Source: an uncultured Flavobacteriaceae bacterium
GTDB taxonomy: Bacteria; Bacteroidota; Bacteroidia; Flavobacteriales; Flavobacteriaceae
Direction: 5' to 3'
Assembly (NCBI GenBank): GCA_943789305.1
Contig: CALSTP010000001.1
Span: 1,319,178-1,383,177, forward strand
DNA: 64,000 nucleotides
Shown: piece after piece, positions 16,479-25,096 of the stretch
Layout of the letters: each line of letters starts with the position of its first letter
How positions within the stretch are numbered: position 1 is the first letter of the stretch
Made by a program: the position numbers and the translations under genes
Notes under the pieces: model-generated
Told to the model about the DNA's origin: nothing
Databases searched by the model: none
What the model saw: the letters and a program-made list of their open reading frames with translations, nothing else

Positions 16479-16769
16479 TTAGGTAGAAAAGATAGATAGA
16501 TCAAAATCAATAATAAACATAAAAATAAGGCATAAAACCGCTATAATAATCAATAAAGTAGGAGTGACTGATCGATTAGATCGGTTTCGGCTTTCCAGAC
16601 GTGCCTCTTCCCATTTCTTCCCCAAATCATTGGAGTTATAGGTTTCACGGTATTTAACAAACTTTGAATCAAAATCATAAAGGTTTTCAATTGTTTTACC
16701 TTGATAGTACCGAGGTGTATAATTATATCGTTTATTACGATTAAGTTTAAAAAGATTTGTTTTGAACAT
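16479..16769 (-). CDS. Small single-pass membrane protein
   Basis: This 96-residue protein has a basic, Tyr/Asn-rich N-terminal two-thirds and one transmembrane helix at about 72-90 (TPTLLIIIAVLCLIFMF). Equivalent proteins in flavobacteria, usually next to ribH or mutL, are often labelled 'riboflavin synthase subunit beta' in databases. Nothing in the sequence supports enzymatic activity, so that label is probably a propagated error caused by the neighbouring ribH. It lies 87 bp downstream of ribH and 3 bp upstream of mutL and probably heads the mutL operon. Its function is unknown. Confidence 0.7.
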   Translation of the reverse strand: MFKTNLFKLNRNKRYNYTPRYYQGKTIENLYDFDSKFVKYRETYNSNDLGKKWEEARLESRNRSNRSVTPTLLIIIAVLCLIFMFIIDFDLSIFST

Positions 16770-16856
16770 GAGTATTTCACCTTAGAGTATAAAAATACAT
16801 TGATTTTACTAGAATCCCAATTCTGATTCCCTAGAACTAGATGAAATGTTGAAAAC

Positions 16857-17339
16857 TTATTGTTTAGAAAGATGAGCCATTTTTAAGGCCGCAACAGCAG
16901 CTTCAATGCCTTTGTTACCAAATTTCCCCCCTGATCGATCAATGGCTTGCTGGAGAGTGTTGTCTGTTAGAACACAAAAAATAACTGGAATCTTTGATTG
17001 AATATTTAAATCTTTAATTCCTTGGGATACTCCTTGACAAACAAAATCAAAATGTTTGGTTTCTCCTTGAATTACACTTCCTATTGCAATGACAACATCA
17101 ACCCCCTTCGACTGAGCATGTTTTGCTCCATAAATCAATTCGAAACTTCCTGGGACATTAATCTTAGAGATATTGTTCTCAGCAACTTTATGCTTTAGTA
17201 AGGTATCAAAAGCTCCTTTATATAGTGAGTCTGTTATTTGATGATTCCATTCCGAAACAACAAGAGCTACTGACAAGTTTTCTCCGGAAGGGACTTGCTC
17301 AGAATCATAAACGGATAAATTAGAATTAACCGTTGCCAT
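16857..17339 (-). CDS. ribH: 6,7-dimethyl-8-ribityllumazine synthase
   Basis: The 160-residue protein matches lumazine synthase: VVSEWNHQITDSLYKGA at the N-terminus, VPGSFELIYGAKHA, IAIGSVIQGETKHFDFVC (with the catalytic histidine) and PVIFCVLTDNTLQQAIDRSGGKFGNKG, written here with its conserved NKG end. It condenses 5-amino-6-ribitylaminouracil with 3,4-dihydroxy-2-butanone 4-phosphate, the penultimate step of riboflavin synthesis. It usually forms icosahedral 60-mers or pentamers. It starts 5 bp after the TPR membrane protein gene and shares its promoter. No other rib gene is in the window. Confidence 0.96.
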   Translation of the reverse strand: MATVNSNLSVYDSEQVPSGENLSVALVVSEWNHQITDSLYKGAFDTLLKHKVAENNISKINVPGSFELIYGAKHAQSKGVDVVIAIGSVIQGETKHFDFVCQGVSQGIKDLNIQSKIPVIFCVLTDNTLQQAIDRSGGKFGNKGIEAAVAALKMAHLSKQ

Positions 17340-17344
17340 AAAAA

Positions 17345-18109
17345 CTATTTAAGATTTTCTAGACGTCCAATCTGAATATCAACTTGAGCAGCCTCAGTAG
17401 AATTTGGATACTCGTCTTTGATACGCTTAAAATAAGATAACGCTTGACTGTTTTTTTCTAAAGCACTACTGAGTAATCCAGCCTTAAACAAATATTTTGG
17501 TGTAGTGTAATCGTTTTCACTGGCATTAATTGCTTTAATGTAATAATCAAGTGCTTCATCGTCTTGGTCAAGTTGTGAATAAGAATCACCTATAGAACCA
17601 TTAGCAATGGCGCTTAATAAAATATCATCAGAACTAAAATCCTTCAAATATTCTATAGCACTGTTGTAATCTTTCATGTTCAAATAAGCCATTCCAGCAC
17701 TAAAAGATGCGAGGTCAGAAGCTGGAGTACCGCTGTAGTTTTCAATGATATCATCAAAACCGTATCTACCTTCTCCACCTCGAATAGAGCGAGCGTAAAG
17801 CGAATCGCTGTCTTGTCCGTTAACCGCTAAGTTAAAATAGTATTGTGCTTGATTCAATTCCCCAACTGCTTCTCTAGAAGTTGGTTCAACTACAAAAGAT
17901 TGATACCCTAAAGAGCCCAAAACTCCTACAGTTATAACACCAATTACAATCAAAATAATATTTTGATATTTTGCAACAAACTCTTCAGCTTTAGATGCTG
18001 ATGTGTCAAGTGTTTCAAATACCTCAGCTGTTGTACTATCCGTTTGATTTTCGCCAACTTCAGTCTTAGTTACTGATTTTTTTGCCCCGCGTTTTTTATA
18101 TGTAGCCAT
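17345..18109 (-). CDS. Membrane-anchored TPR protein (YfgM/Tol-Pal-like helper)
   Basis: The 254-residue protein has a Lys-rich cytoplasmic N-terminus, a single transmembrane helix at about 49-68 (IILIVIGVITVGVLGSLG) and a periplasmic domain with several tetratricopeptide repeats (for example AGMAYLNMKDYNSAIEYL and GDSYSQLDQDDEALDYY). The architecture resembles YfgM, a periplasmic chaperone-associated protein that works with the Sec translocon, and similar proteins precede ribH in many flavobacteria. The partner is not known here. It has a well-formed promoter 19 nt upstream and is co-transcribed with ribH. Confidence 0.8.
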   Translation of the reverse strand: MATYKKRGAKKSVTKTEVGENQTDSTTAEVFETLDTSASKAEEFVAKYQNIILIVIGVITVGVLGSLGYQSFVVEPTSREAVGELNQAQYYFNLAVNGQDSDSLYARSIRGGEGRYGFDDIIENYSGTPASDLASFSAGMAYLNMKDYNSAIEYLKDFSSDDILLSAIANGSIGDSYSQLDQDDEALDYYIKAINASENDYTTPKYLFKAGLLSSALEKNSQALSYFKRIKDEYPNSTEAAQVDIQIGRLENLK

Positions 18110-18127
18110 TGTAGTTTTTTAAGTTCC

Positions 18128-18156
18128 CAAAAATAACCTTTTTATTCTAATCCAAA
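18128..18156 (-). promoter_or_regulatory. Promoter of the TPR-ribH operon
   Basis: On the minus strand TTTG (complement of 18153-18156) and TATTTTTG (complement of 18128-18135) are 17 nt apart and the -7 box is 19 nt before the start codon, a good match to the Bacteroidota consensus. Confidence 0.6.
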
Positions 18157-18302
18157 AACTCATTTTTCATATTTTAGAAGAAAACGGAGGTTTTAATTTT
18201 TTCTTATCTTTAAACATACCATTTTCAGGGAAAATCCTAGACTCAAAAAGAATTTTTAATAAATTTTAATTAGTTTTTTTATTTTATACAAAGCTCATAA
18301 AA

Positions 18303-18851
18303 ATGCCCAAAGAAATTAAAAACATACAAAAGGAATTTTTTTACTACAAATCGTTGGGAGACGATACTTTTAAACAATTAACTGAAAAACAAATCCTCTG
18401 GAAAGCTGGTTCAAAATCAAGCAGTATTGGCTTAGTCATAAAACATCTTCATGGAAATATGTTATCTCGTTGGACCGATTTTCAAAGTTCTGATGGAGAA
18501 AAAAAATGGAGAAATCGAGATGAAGAATTCATTGAACCGAAAAAATCCAAGAAAGAGCTACTTAAACTTTGGGAATCAGGGTGGTCTTGTTTATTTGAGG
18601 CCTTAGAAGAATTAAACCAAGAAGATTTAGAAAAAGAGGTATTTATAAGAAATATAGGACAAACAATTCGAGCAGCGATCGATCGACAATTATGTCATTA
18701 TTCCTATCATGTGGGTCAAATAGTTTTTATTGGAAAAATGATTAGAAATGAAAATTGGAAATCCCTATCAATTCCTTTTGGAAAATCGAAAGCCTACAAT
18801 AAAGATCGATTTTCAAAACCCAAACGAACATCTCACTTTACAGACGAATGA
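18303..18851 (+). CDS. DUF1572 (DinB-like) family protein
   Basis: The 182-residue protein matches the DUF1572 family: GLVIKHLHGNMLSRWTDF near the N-terminus and LCHYSYHVGQIVFIGKMI in the last helix. The histidines in these helices are those that bind metal in the DinB/YfiT four-helix bundle. Members may be metal-dependent thiol transferases or hydrolases but no reaction is known for this one. It is a single gene, divergent from the TPR-ribH operon and convergent with the TonB receptor, 11 bp apart at the 3' end. No exact -7 box is present upstream. Confidence 0.82.
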   Translation: MPKEIKNIQKEFFYYKSLGDDTFKQLTEKQILWKAGSKSSSIGLVIKHLHGNMLSRWTDFQSSDGEKKWRNRDEEFIEPKKSKKELLKLWESGWSCLFEALEELNQEDLEKEVFIRNIGQTIRAAIDRQLCHYSYHVGQIVFIGKMIRNENWKSLSIPFGKSKAYNKDRFSKPKRTSHFTDE

Positions 18852-18862
18852 CAATCAAAGAT

Positions 18863-20914
18863 CTATAAGTTTAAACGTACTCCTCCATATATATGGCGTG
18901 TTGGTGCAGGCTCATAATAACGTCCACCGAAGGCATTTATCCTGATATTATCGTTGTAAATAGAATTCCACAAATTATTAATACCTATAAAAGGAATCCA
19001 AAGTACACTTCCTGTTTTAATACCATAGCTCATATTTACACTAGAAAGTAAAAAATAATCTTCTTTAACCTTATTTGCATCATCAGCATATAAACTGCTT
19101 TGGAAGCGGGTATTAAAAATAATTTTCCAATTCCCCTTTGTGAAATTTGATTGAACAAAAACCAAGTGTTTTGGTATTCCAGGAAGTTGGTTCCCACTAA
19201 AATCACCATTTGGCTTTTCAAAAGATTCATAGGTGAAATCTGAATAAGTATAAGAAATTTTTGTTTCCAAAAAAGCAGATCTTTTTAATGAATAAGCAAC
19301 TTCTAACCCCCTGCGTTTAGTCTCTCCAGCATTCCTATAAAAATTTCGATCGGGGAATGATTCTAATTCGTAGGGAACGAGGTCATTTTTTGTTTGAATA
19401 TTAAATAAAATTACTTCTAATTGGCTCTTTTTACCAAGCGAACGAAATCCAAACTCTATGTTTTTTGCTTTTTGGGCGGATAAATCGGTGTTAAAACCTC
19501 CAACTCCTTTGGGGTTTGCAGACAATTCACTTAAAACAGGAGTTTCAAAACTTGTCCTGTAAGAAGCAAAAAAATACTGCTTCTGATTCAACTGGTAATT
19601 AATTCCTAGAGAAGAACTCCAAGCGTTTAAAGAAAGTGATCCACTATCGTTCCCATTCGCAAAAAAGCGGTCTAATGCTTCTAGTGTGTTAATGTCATAT
19701 CGAATTCCTGCAACAATTTTGAAATTTCTATAAGAAAGTTCATCCATTATATAAAAACCCAATGCATCAAAATTTTCATCTTGATCTAAAGTAAGGTCTC
19801 CTCGTAATCCTTGATTGTTCATAAAACGCTTTCGATAATCAGATTGGCTAGCCCAGCTATAGCCGAATTGGACTTGATGTTGAACTGATGTTCCTCCTTG
19901 AAAACTGAGTTGAGCTCCTTGGCCAAAATACAAGCGATCCAATTCAACTTGCCCTCCAAATTCAAAAGGAAGAGAAGTATTGAAAGCTCGGGTAGCATAA
20001 AACCCATAAGTAGAAAAAAACAACTTTGAATTCCATTGCTGACGAAAAGAGAGACCAGATTTAAACTGCCTAACGGACTCTTGAGTCATAAATTGAACAT
20101 TACGATCTCGAGCTTGAATACGTTTTGTCTGTGTTACTTCAAAATTGAGACCACCGGCATCTTGGGCTATTGGACTGTCTGTAAAATTCAACAACACATT
20201 CAATTCAGATTTTGAATTAAATCGGTGTTTTATTCGCGCGTTAAGTCCTGTAGATTGAAATCCGCTATGTACCCGATATCCATTTGTCTTAATTTTATTT
20301 GCTAAAAGTATGAGTGAAGTTTTGTCGTTTTTAACACCAGTTCCGATTTGAATATTTTGCATTCCGTATGCTCCCATAGTTATTCCTGTTTTAAAATAAT
20401 TATAATCCAATTCGCTCGGAGTTTGAATGCTGATTACCCCCCCAGAAGCATTCCCAAATAAAATGGATGATGGTCCTCGAATAACCTCTACAGATTCAAT
20501 ACTTCCCAAAGACAAATTATCGATTTGTCCCTGACCATCTGGAGTGGTCTCGGGAATCCCGTCAACCAGAAGTTTAATTCCCCTTATTCCAAAAGCTGAT
20601 CGTGAACCAAATCCTCTAATTGAGATTCGTAGATCTTGAGAAAAATTATTACTATTTTGAGTCAATAAACCCGGGATACCGTTGAGATAATCACTGAAAT
20701 ACAACTGTTGCATTTGATCTTGTGACTCTTTAAAATCAAGTCTAGAAACAGACCATATTGATGAATTAATAGAGTGTTCATATCGGGTTACAGAAACCTC
20801 TACTGGGTCTAGTTTAAGGGTTTGTAAAGAATCTATTTGTGCAAAAAGATGAGAATGACTTCCCAAACAAAAAAGGAAGAGATAAAAGAAATTTTTCAAA
20901 TGCTTTTTTTTCAA
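18863..20914 (-). CDS. TonB-dependent outer membrane receptor
   Basis: The 683-residue protein begins at a TTG at 20914, because no ATG is available before the signal peptide (cleavage after SHSHLFAQ). A TonB-box-like segment VEVSVTRYE leads into the plug domain (IRGFGSRSAFGIRGIKLLVDGIPETTPDG at about 99-127, written in parts: IRGFGSRSAFG, LVDGIPETTPDG). VEVIRGPSSILFGNASGGVI follows, then a 22-strand barrel ending in the aromatic motif HIYGGVRLNL. The overall look is that of iron-siderophore or metal-chelate receptors rather than SusC proteins. There is no CarboxypepD-like N-terminal extension and no SusD partner nearby. The ligand cannot be inferred from the neighbours. Confidence 0.9.
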   Translation of the reverse strand: MKKKHLKNFFYLFLFCLGSHSHLFAQIDSLQTLKLDPVEVSVTRYEHSINSSIWSVSRLDFKESQDQMQQLYFSDYLNGIPGLLTQNSNNFSQDLRISIRGFGSRSAFGIRGIKLLVDGIPETTPDGQGQIDNLSLGSIESVEVIRGPSSILFGNASGGVISIQTPSELDYNYFKTGITMGAYGMQNIQIGTGVKNDKTSLILLANKIKTNGYRVHSGFQSTGLNARIKHRFNSKSELNVLLNFTDSPIAQDAGGLNFEVTQTKRIQARDRNVQFMTQESVRQFKSGLSFRQQWNSKLFFSTYGFYATRAFNTSLPFEFGGQVELDRLYFGQGAQLSFQGGTSVQHQVQFGYSWASQSDYRKRFMNNQGLRGDLTLDQDENFDALGFYIMDELSYRNFKIVAGIRYDINTLEALDRFFANGNDSGSLSLNAWSSSLGINYQLNQKQYFFASYRTSFETPVLSELSANPKGVGGFNTDLSAQKAKNIEFGFRSLGKKSQLEVILFNIQTKNDLVPYELESFPDRNFYRNAGETKRRGLEVAYSLKRSAFLETKISYTYSDFTYESFEKPNGDFSGNQLPGIPKHLVFVQSNFTKGNWKIIFNTRFQSSLYADDANKVKEDYFLLSSVNMSYGIKTGSVLWIPFIGINNLWNSIYNDNIRINAFGGRYYEPAPTRHIYGGVRLNL

Positions 20915-21055
20915 AATTAAGAAGAAATATCAATTTAAAAACAATAAATGCTTTTCATAAACTGATAATTCTTGATAAACTAAAAACTATAATGATTTTC
21001 AAATGCTACAAAAGATATTTGTTGAAAAACTCTGATATGCTCATTCTAAGTTTTT

Positions 21056-21063
21056 TATCTTTG
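21056..21063 (+). promoter_or_regulatory. -7 box of recF, very close to the start codon
   Basis: TATCTTTG is an exact TAnnTTTG match. Only 5 nt separate it from the recF ATG at 21069, so transcription should begin at or next to the start codon. Confidence 0.55.
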
Positions 21064-21068
21064 CATGT

Positions 21069-22151
21069 ATGATACTCAAGAGCCTGTCGCTAACCCAATA
21101 CAAAAATATTAGCTCCAAAAATTTTGAATTCGATGCGCGAATCAATTGTTTTATTGGAAATAATGGCGTTGGAAAGTCTAACATTCTAGACGCAATCTAT
21201 CATTTGTGTTTTGCTAAAGGATACTTTAATCCAACTGCTGTTCAAAACATTCAGTTTGATAGTGATTATTTTGTTTTAGATGCTGTTTTTGAAAAAAATA
21301 AGCAAATCGAAAAAATTTTATGCAGCCTCAAACGTGGTCATAAAAAAACTCTCAAGCGAAATGGAAAAGTTTATGAAAAAATATCAGACCATATCGGTTT
21401 ATTACCACTTGTAATTATTTCTCCCTCAGATAGAGATTTAATTATTGAAGGAAGTAGTATAAGGCGAAAATTCATGGATGGAGTTATTGGTCAAACTGAT
21501 CGGATTTATCTGAATAATTTACTGGACTATAGTAAAATTGTGAGCCAACGAAATGCACTTTTAAAGTATTTTGCTGTGAATCAAACTTTTGAACCAGAAA
21601 CATTAGAAATTTACGATCAACAAATGATTTCTTTGGGAACTCCAATTCATGAAAAACGTAAGGCTTTCCTGGAAACTTTCATTTCAATTTTTGAGAAACA
21701 TTATCAAAGTATTAGTAAATCCAATGAAGAAGTTACCCTATCTTATGAAAGCGCCTTACTAAATAATTCTTTTGAAAATCTTCTTAAAAGCCAATTAGCC
21801 AAAGATCGTATGTTGCAATTTAGTAGTGCTGGAATTCATAAAGAAGATTTATTTTTCACTATTGGTGGAGAGCCCATAAAAAAGTTTGGTAGTCAAGGTC
21901 AGCAGAAATCTTTTTTAATCGCACTTAAACTTGCCCAATTTGATTTCATCAAAAAACAAGCGGGAGTTGCTCCTATTGTTCTCTTAGACGATGTTTTTGA
22001 TAAACTCGATCAAAATCGTGTTAGCCTTATTATGCAATTGGTAGAAAATAATCACTTTGGACAACTCTTTCTTTCTGACACCCATGAAGAAAGAACTTTA
22101 CAAGCTTTAAAAACAACTCAATCCACTTACAAGATTTTTAATCTCAGCTAA
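21069..22151 (+). CDS. recF: DNA replication/repair protein RecF
   Basis: The 360-residue SMC-like ATPase has Walker A GNNGVGKS at 30-37, the signature region [20 protein letters not shown] and Walker [12 protein letters not shown] near the C-terminus. RecF with RecO and RecR loads RecA onto gapped DNA at stalled forks. The gene is not beside dnaA/dnaN here. It is divergent from a TonB receptor and followed by a lipoprotein gene and a DciA-like gene. A -7 box lies 5 nt before the start, so the mRNA is predicted to be leaderless or nearly so. Confidence 0.95.
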   Translation: MILKSLSLTQYKNISSKNFEFDARINCFIGNNGVGKSNILDAIYHLCFAKGYFNPTAVQNIQFDSDYFVLDAVFEKNKQIEKILCSLKRGHKKTLKRNGKVYEKISDHIGLLPLVIISPSDRDLIIEGSSIRRKFMDGVIGQTDRIYLNNLLDYSKIVSQRNALLKYFAVNQTFEPETLEIYDQQMISLGTPIHEKRKAFLETFISIFEKHYQSISKSNEEVTLSYESALLNNSFENLLKSQLAKDRMLQFSSAGIHKEDLFFTIGGEPIKKFGSQGQQKSFLIALKLAQFDFIKKQAGVAPIVLLDDVFDKLDQNRVSLIMQLVENNHFGQLFLSDTHEERTLQALKTTQSTYKIFNLS

Positions 22152-22194
22152 GATTCTTATCTTTAAATCACATTAAGTTATATTCATATAAAAC

Positions 22195-22614
22195 ATGAAA
22201 AAGAAAATATTTTCTCTGCTGCTTTTAACATTTACCATAACATTAACAAGTTGTTCAAAAGTCACCCAGAAAGACTTAATTCTTTTGAATGGAACATGGG
22301 AAATTCATGAAGTTCAATCGCATGGAAAAATATTTAACCCAAAAGGTGGAACTATATTGGTAGACTTTTACAAAATAGATGCTACCCTTGGATATCGAAA
22401 AAAATTAACTCCAAATTTTGGGACAAATTATTCAAGTTCAGAAGATCGATTTGATTTTACTATCAAGCAAATTGATGGTGATTTTTTTCTTTCTTACGAT
22501 AAAGCTCTGAAACCTTGGAAAGAAAAAATTATTGAAATTTCTGAAAATTATTTAGAATTAGAACACAGTGGGAAAACCTACCGATACAAACGTCATGAAA
22601 AGATAAGTTTATAA
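22195..22614 (+). CDS. Lipocalin-like lipoprotein
   Basis: The 139-residue protein has a lipoprotein signal with the lipid-carrying cysteine at residue 20 (TLTSC). The mature part begins with LLNGTWEIHEV, the usual entry of small lipocalin-like or DUF4488-type beta barrels, and ends LELEHSGKTYRYKRHEK. It probably sits in the periplasm or outer membrane. Its ligand is unknown. It starts 43 bp after recF and 2 bp before the DciA-like gene, an arrangement seen in other flavobacteria. Confidence 0.7.
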   Translation: MKKKIFSLLLLTFTITLTSCSKVTQKDLILLNGTWEIHEVQSHGKIFNPKGGTILVDFYKIDATLGYRKKLTPNFGTNYSSSEDRFDFTIKQIDGDFFLSYDKALKPWKEKIIEISENYLELEHSGKTYRYKRHEKISL

Positions 22615-22616
22615 TC

Positions 22617-22919
22617 ATGGTAAAGAAAAAAAGATCTTTTGAACCGCAATCTATTTCGGAAGTGCTCGGAGAATTAATCGACCAAAAAAACATTAAAAGT
22701 GGAATCACAAAAATTCGTGTAGAACAAGCATGGAAAAAAACTATGGGTAAGAGTGTTGCTCAGTATACCCAGCAAGTGACTTACAGAGGCACTACCCTAT
22801 TTGTTAATTTAACTTCAGCTGCACTAAGAGAGGAGCTTTCGTATGGAAAAGAAAAAATACTGCTCCACCTCAACGAAACACTAGGCTCAAATCTAATATC
22901 TAAACTGGTTCTTCGTTAA
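22617..22919 (+). CDS. DUF721 (DciA-like) protein
   Basis: The 100-residue protein is a DUF721 member: a short N-terminal helix ([14 protein letters not shown]), then [22 protein letters not shown] and [23 protein letters not shown]. The DUF721 domain of DciA is the ancestral bacterial loader of the replicative helicase DnaB, and Bacteroidota lack DnaC. A role in helicase loading is therefore likely, and the position two genes after recF fits. Its 3' end overlaps the convergent ndk gene by 4 bp. Confidence 0.85.
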   Translation: MVKKKRSFEPQSISEVLGELIDQKNIKSGITKIRVEQAWKKTMGKSVAQYTQQVTYRGTTLFVNLTSAALREELSYGKEKILLHLNETLGSNLISKLVLR

Positions 22920-23335
22920 AAGATTTCTCTTTGCGAAAAATGAAAAGCACTTTCAATAGCTGCATTTTCATCACTGTCAGAACCATGAACTGCATTTTCT
23001 CCCATAGAGGTAGCATATAAATTTCGGATGGTTCCTTCAGCTGCTTCAGTTGGATTTGTTGCACCTATTAGCACACGAAAATCATTTACTGCATTATCTT
23101 TTTCAAGAATAGCAGCAACTATTGGACCTCTGGTCATGAACTCTACCAGTTCTCCAAAAAAAGGTCGTTCACTATGAACGCTGTAAAATTCTTGGGCATC
23201 ATTAAGTGTCAATTGGGTTTTTTTTAACGCTAAGATTTTAAAACCAGCAGAAGTTATTTTTTCTAAAATAGATCCAATGTGACCGTTTTCAACGGCGTCG
23301 GGTTTAATCATAGTGAATGTACGATTCATTGTCAT
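22916..23335 (-). CDS. ndk: Nucleoside diphosphate kinase
   Basis: The product is 139 residues from the ATG at 23335, the normal length for Ndk. A longer frame to 23362 exists, but its start lies upstream of the -7 box at 23351-23358 and so would not be transcribed. Landmarks are [27 protein letters not shown], the [17 protein letters not shown] active-site loop with the phosphorylated histidine, and the C-terminal helix [10 protein letters not shown]. It transfers gamma-phosphates between nucleoside triphosphates and diphosphates. Confidence 0.95.
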   Translation of the reverse strand: MTMNRTFTMIKPDAVENGHIGSILEKITSAGFKILALKKTQLTLNDAQEFYSVHSERPFFGELVEFMTRGPIVAAILEKDNAVNDFRVLIGATNPTEAAEGTIRNLYATSMGENAVHGSDSDENAAIESAFHFSQREIF

Positions 23336-23350
23336 AGTATTTTTGTGTTG

Positions 23351-23358
23351 CAAATTTA
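23351..23358 (-). promoter_or_regulatory. -7 box of the ndk promoter
   Basis: The minus strand reads TAAATTTG, an exact -7 match, 15 nt before the ndk ATG at 23335. It decides against the upstream in-frame start at 23362. Confidence 0.5.
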
Positions 23359-23508
23359 TCAAAAGGAGTCGAAACTTCAGCTAGAAAGATGGTATTTTAA
23401 CAGCATCTATAAAAATAAGCTTGCAACCTTGATTTGTTTATTGATAAAGCCTACTATAATTACAAAAAGAATGGAATTTTAGAGAAAGGATTGGTATCTT
23501 AGCAATGT

Positions 23509-24519
23509 ATGAAAAACAACTTTATTCCAGCTTTAAAAGAACAGCTTATAAATTCTAAGAAGATTGTAATTATTCCACACAAAAATCCAGACGGAGATGC
23601 ACTTGGGAGTTGTTTGGGGTGGAAACATTTTTTAGAAACAATGGACCATACATGTGCCGTGGTATCACCCAATGAATTTCCTAAGTTTTTAGAATGGTTA
23701 CCTGGTCAAAATGAAATTATAAAGTACAGTAAATCAAAAAAAAAGAGTGAAAAACTCCTCTTGGAAGCTGACCTTATTTTCACACTAGATTTTAACAGTT
23801 TGAGTAGAATCGAACCCATGAACAAAATCATTGATGATTGCAAAGCAATAAAAATCATGGTTGATCATCACGAACAACCAGAAGATTATGCCGATCTAAT
23901 CTATTCTGATCCCAGTCTTGGCTCTACATGTGAAATGATTTATAATGTTATGGAAGCAATAGATATTTCTGTAATCAACAAAAAAATCGCAACTTGTATC
24001 TACACTGGCATAATGACGGATTCGGGTTCTTTCCGTTTTCAATCAACAACCGCTATTACTCACAGTATTGTTTCAAACCTTCTAGATACCGGTATCGATC
24101 ACGCCCAAATCCATAATAACATATATGATGCATATAGTTTTGGTAGGCTACAACTTTTAGGAAAAGCCTTGACAAACATAGTGAAAGTTGAAGCGCTCAA
24201 TGCAGTTTATATTACCCTTAGCCAAGAGGAGTTAAATCAATGTGATTTTAAAAAAGGAGACACCGAAGGTTTTGTAAACTATGGGCTCAGTCTAAATGGC
24301 ATAAAACTTGCTATTATTTTGATAGAAAACAGTCAAGAAAAAATCATCAAAATGTCTTTTCGTTCCAAAGGAGATTTCAATGTAAATGAATTTGCCAGAA
24401 AACATTTTAATGGAGGAGGTCACAATAATGCTGCTGGCGGTGTTTCATATGATAACTTAGAGAAAACTACTCAAAAAGTTCATCAAACCATTTTAGAATA
24501 CAAAGATCAATTGAAATGA
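23509..24519 (+). CDS. DHH-family phosphoesterase (NrnA-like oligoribonuclease)
   Basis: The 336-residue protein has the DHH motifs IIPHKNPDGDALGSCLG near the N-terminus, FTLDFNS, MVDHHEQPEDYADL and TGIMTDSGSFRF, and the DHHA1 C-terminal motif FNGGGHNNAAGG. NrnA proteins hydrolyse short oligoribonucleotides and 3'-phosphoadenosine 5'-phosphate with manganese. A near -7 box (TATCTTAG) lies just upstream. The stop overlaps the gldI start by 4 bp, and this linkage to gldI is typical of gliding flavobacteria. Confidence 0.9.
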   Translation: MKNNFIPALKEQLINSKKIVIIPHKNPDGDALGSCLGWKHFLETMDHTCAVVSPNEFPKFLEWLPGQNEIIKYSKSKKKSEKLLLEADLIFTLDFNSLSRIEPMNKIIDDCKAIKIMVDHHEQPEDYADLIYSDPSLGSTCEMIYNVMEAIDISVINKKIATCIYTGIMTDSGSFRFQSTTAITHSIVSNLLDTGIDHAQIHNNIYDAYSFGRLQLLGKALTNIVKVEALNAVYITLSQEELNQCDFKKGDTEGFVNYGLSLNGIKLAIILIENSQEKIIKMSFRSKGDFNVNEFARKHFNGGGHNNAAGGVSYDNLEKTTQKVHQTILEYKDQLK

Positions 24520-25058
24520 GATTGTTTAATTTACGGTTTTGCTTTACCCTGTTTTTCTTGAGTATCGCTTGTACAGGTCCTCAACCCCGTAAACCCGTCA
24601 ACACAAAAAAGGTTTCCTTTTTAAAAGGATCAGTTGAACGAAATAAAAACATCATCAATCAACAACAACTTCAATTTAAAAAAATAATTGCTCAGGATTC
24701 AACGCTAAACTACATTGCTTCTTCGACAGGTTTTTGGTATGCCTATTTACTTAGCACTGAATCAAAAGTAAAACCAAAAAGAGGAGATAAGGTTCGGTTT
24801 AATTATAAAATAGAAGCTCTTGACGGAACAGTGCTCTACGATGAAATGGAACTCGGTACAGTCAGTTATTTAGTTGATAAAGAGGAATTGTTACCTGCGT
24901 TACGAGAAGCTGTGAAAATTTTAAGTGTTAATGAAGTTGCTACATTTCTTTTCCCATCATATCTTTGCTATGGATACCAAGGAGATGATGAAAAAGTTGA
25001 CATTAATCAGCCCCTACGTTTTACAATAAAATTAGTTTCACATTCAGTTAAAAGTTAA
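24516..25058 (+). CDS. gldI: Gliding-motility-associated FKBP-type lipoprotein GldI
   Basis: The 180-residue protein has a lipoprotein signal (SIAC, Cys19), a helical segment and an FKBP-like domain of about 90 residues (KPKRGDKVRFNYKIEALDGTVLYDE, here in parts KPKRGDKVRF and IEALDGTVLYD) ending PLRFTIKLVS. GldI is required for gliding in Flavobacterium johnsoniae and is thought to help fold periplasmic or outer-membrane parts of the type IX secretion/gliding machinery. The location after a DHH phosphoesterase and before another prolyl isomerase matches the known neighbourhood. Other gld/spr genes are not in this window. Confidence 0.88.
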   Translation: MRLFNLRFCFTLFFLSIACTGPQPRKPVNTKKVSFLKGSVERNKNIINQQQLQFKKIIAQDSTLNYIASSTGFWYAYLLSTESKVKPKRGDKVRFNYKIEALDGTVLYDEMELGTVSYLVDKEELLPALREAVKILSVNEVATFLFPSYLCYGYQGDDEKVDINQPLRFTIKLVSHSVKS

Positions 25059-25096
25059 AATAATGCATCTTTGCAACAACAACTTAAATTAATCCA

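Noticed and set aside
16479-16769. 'Riboflavin synthase subunit beta' function for the 96-residue protein
   Set aside because: No enzymatic motif is present; it is a single-pass membrane protein that merely neighbours ribH.
23336-23362. Longer N-terminus for ndk
   Set aside because: The upstream start would precede the -7 box at 23351-23358, and the extension is not typical of Ndk.
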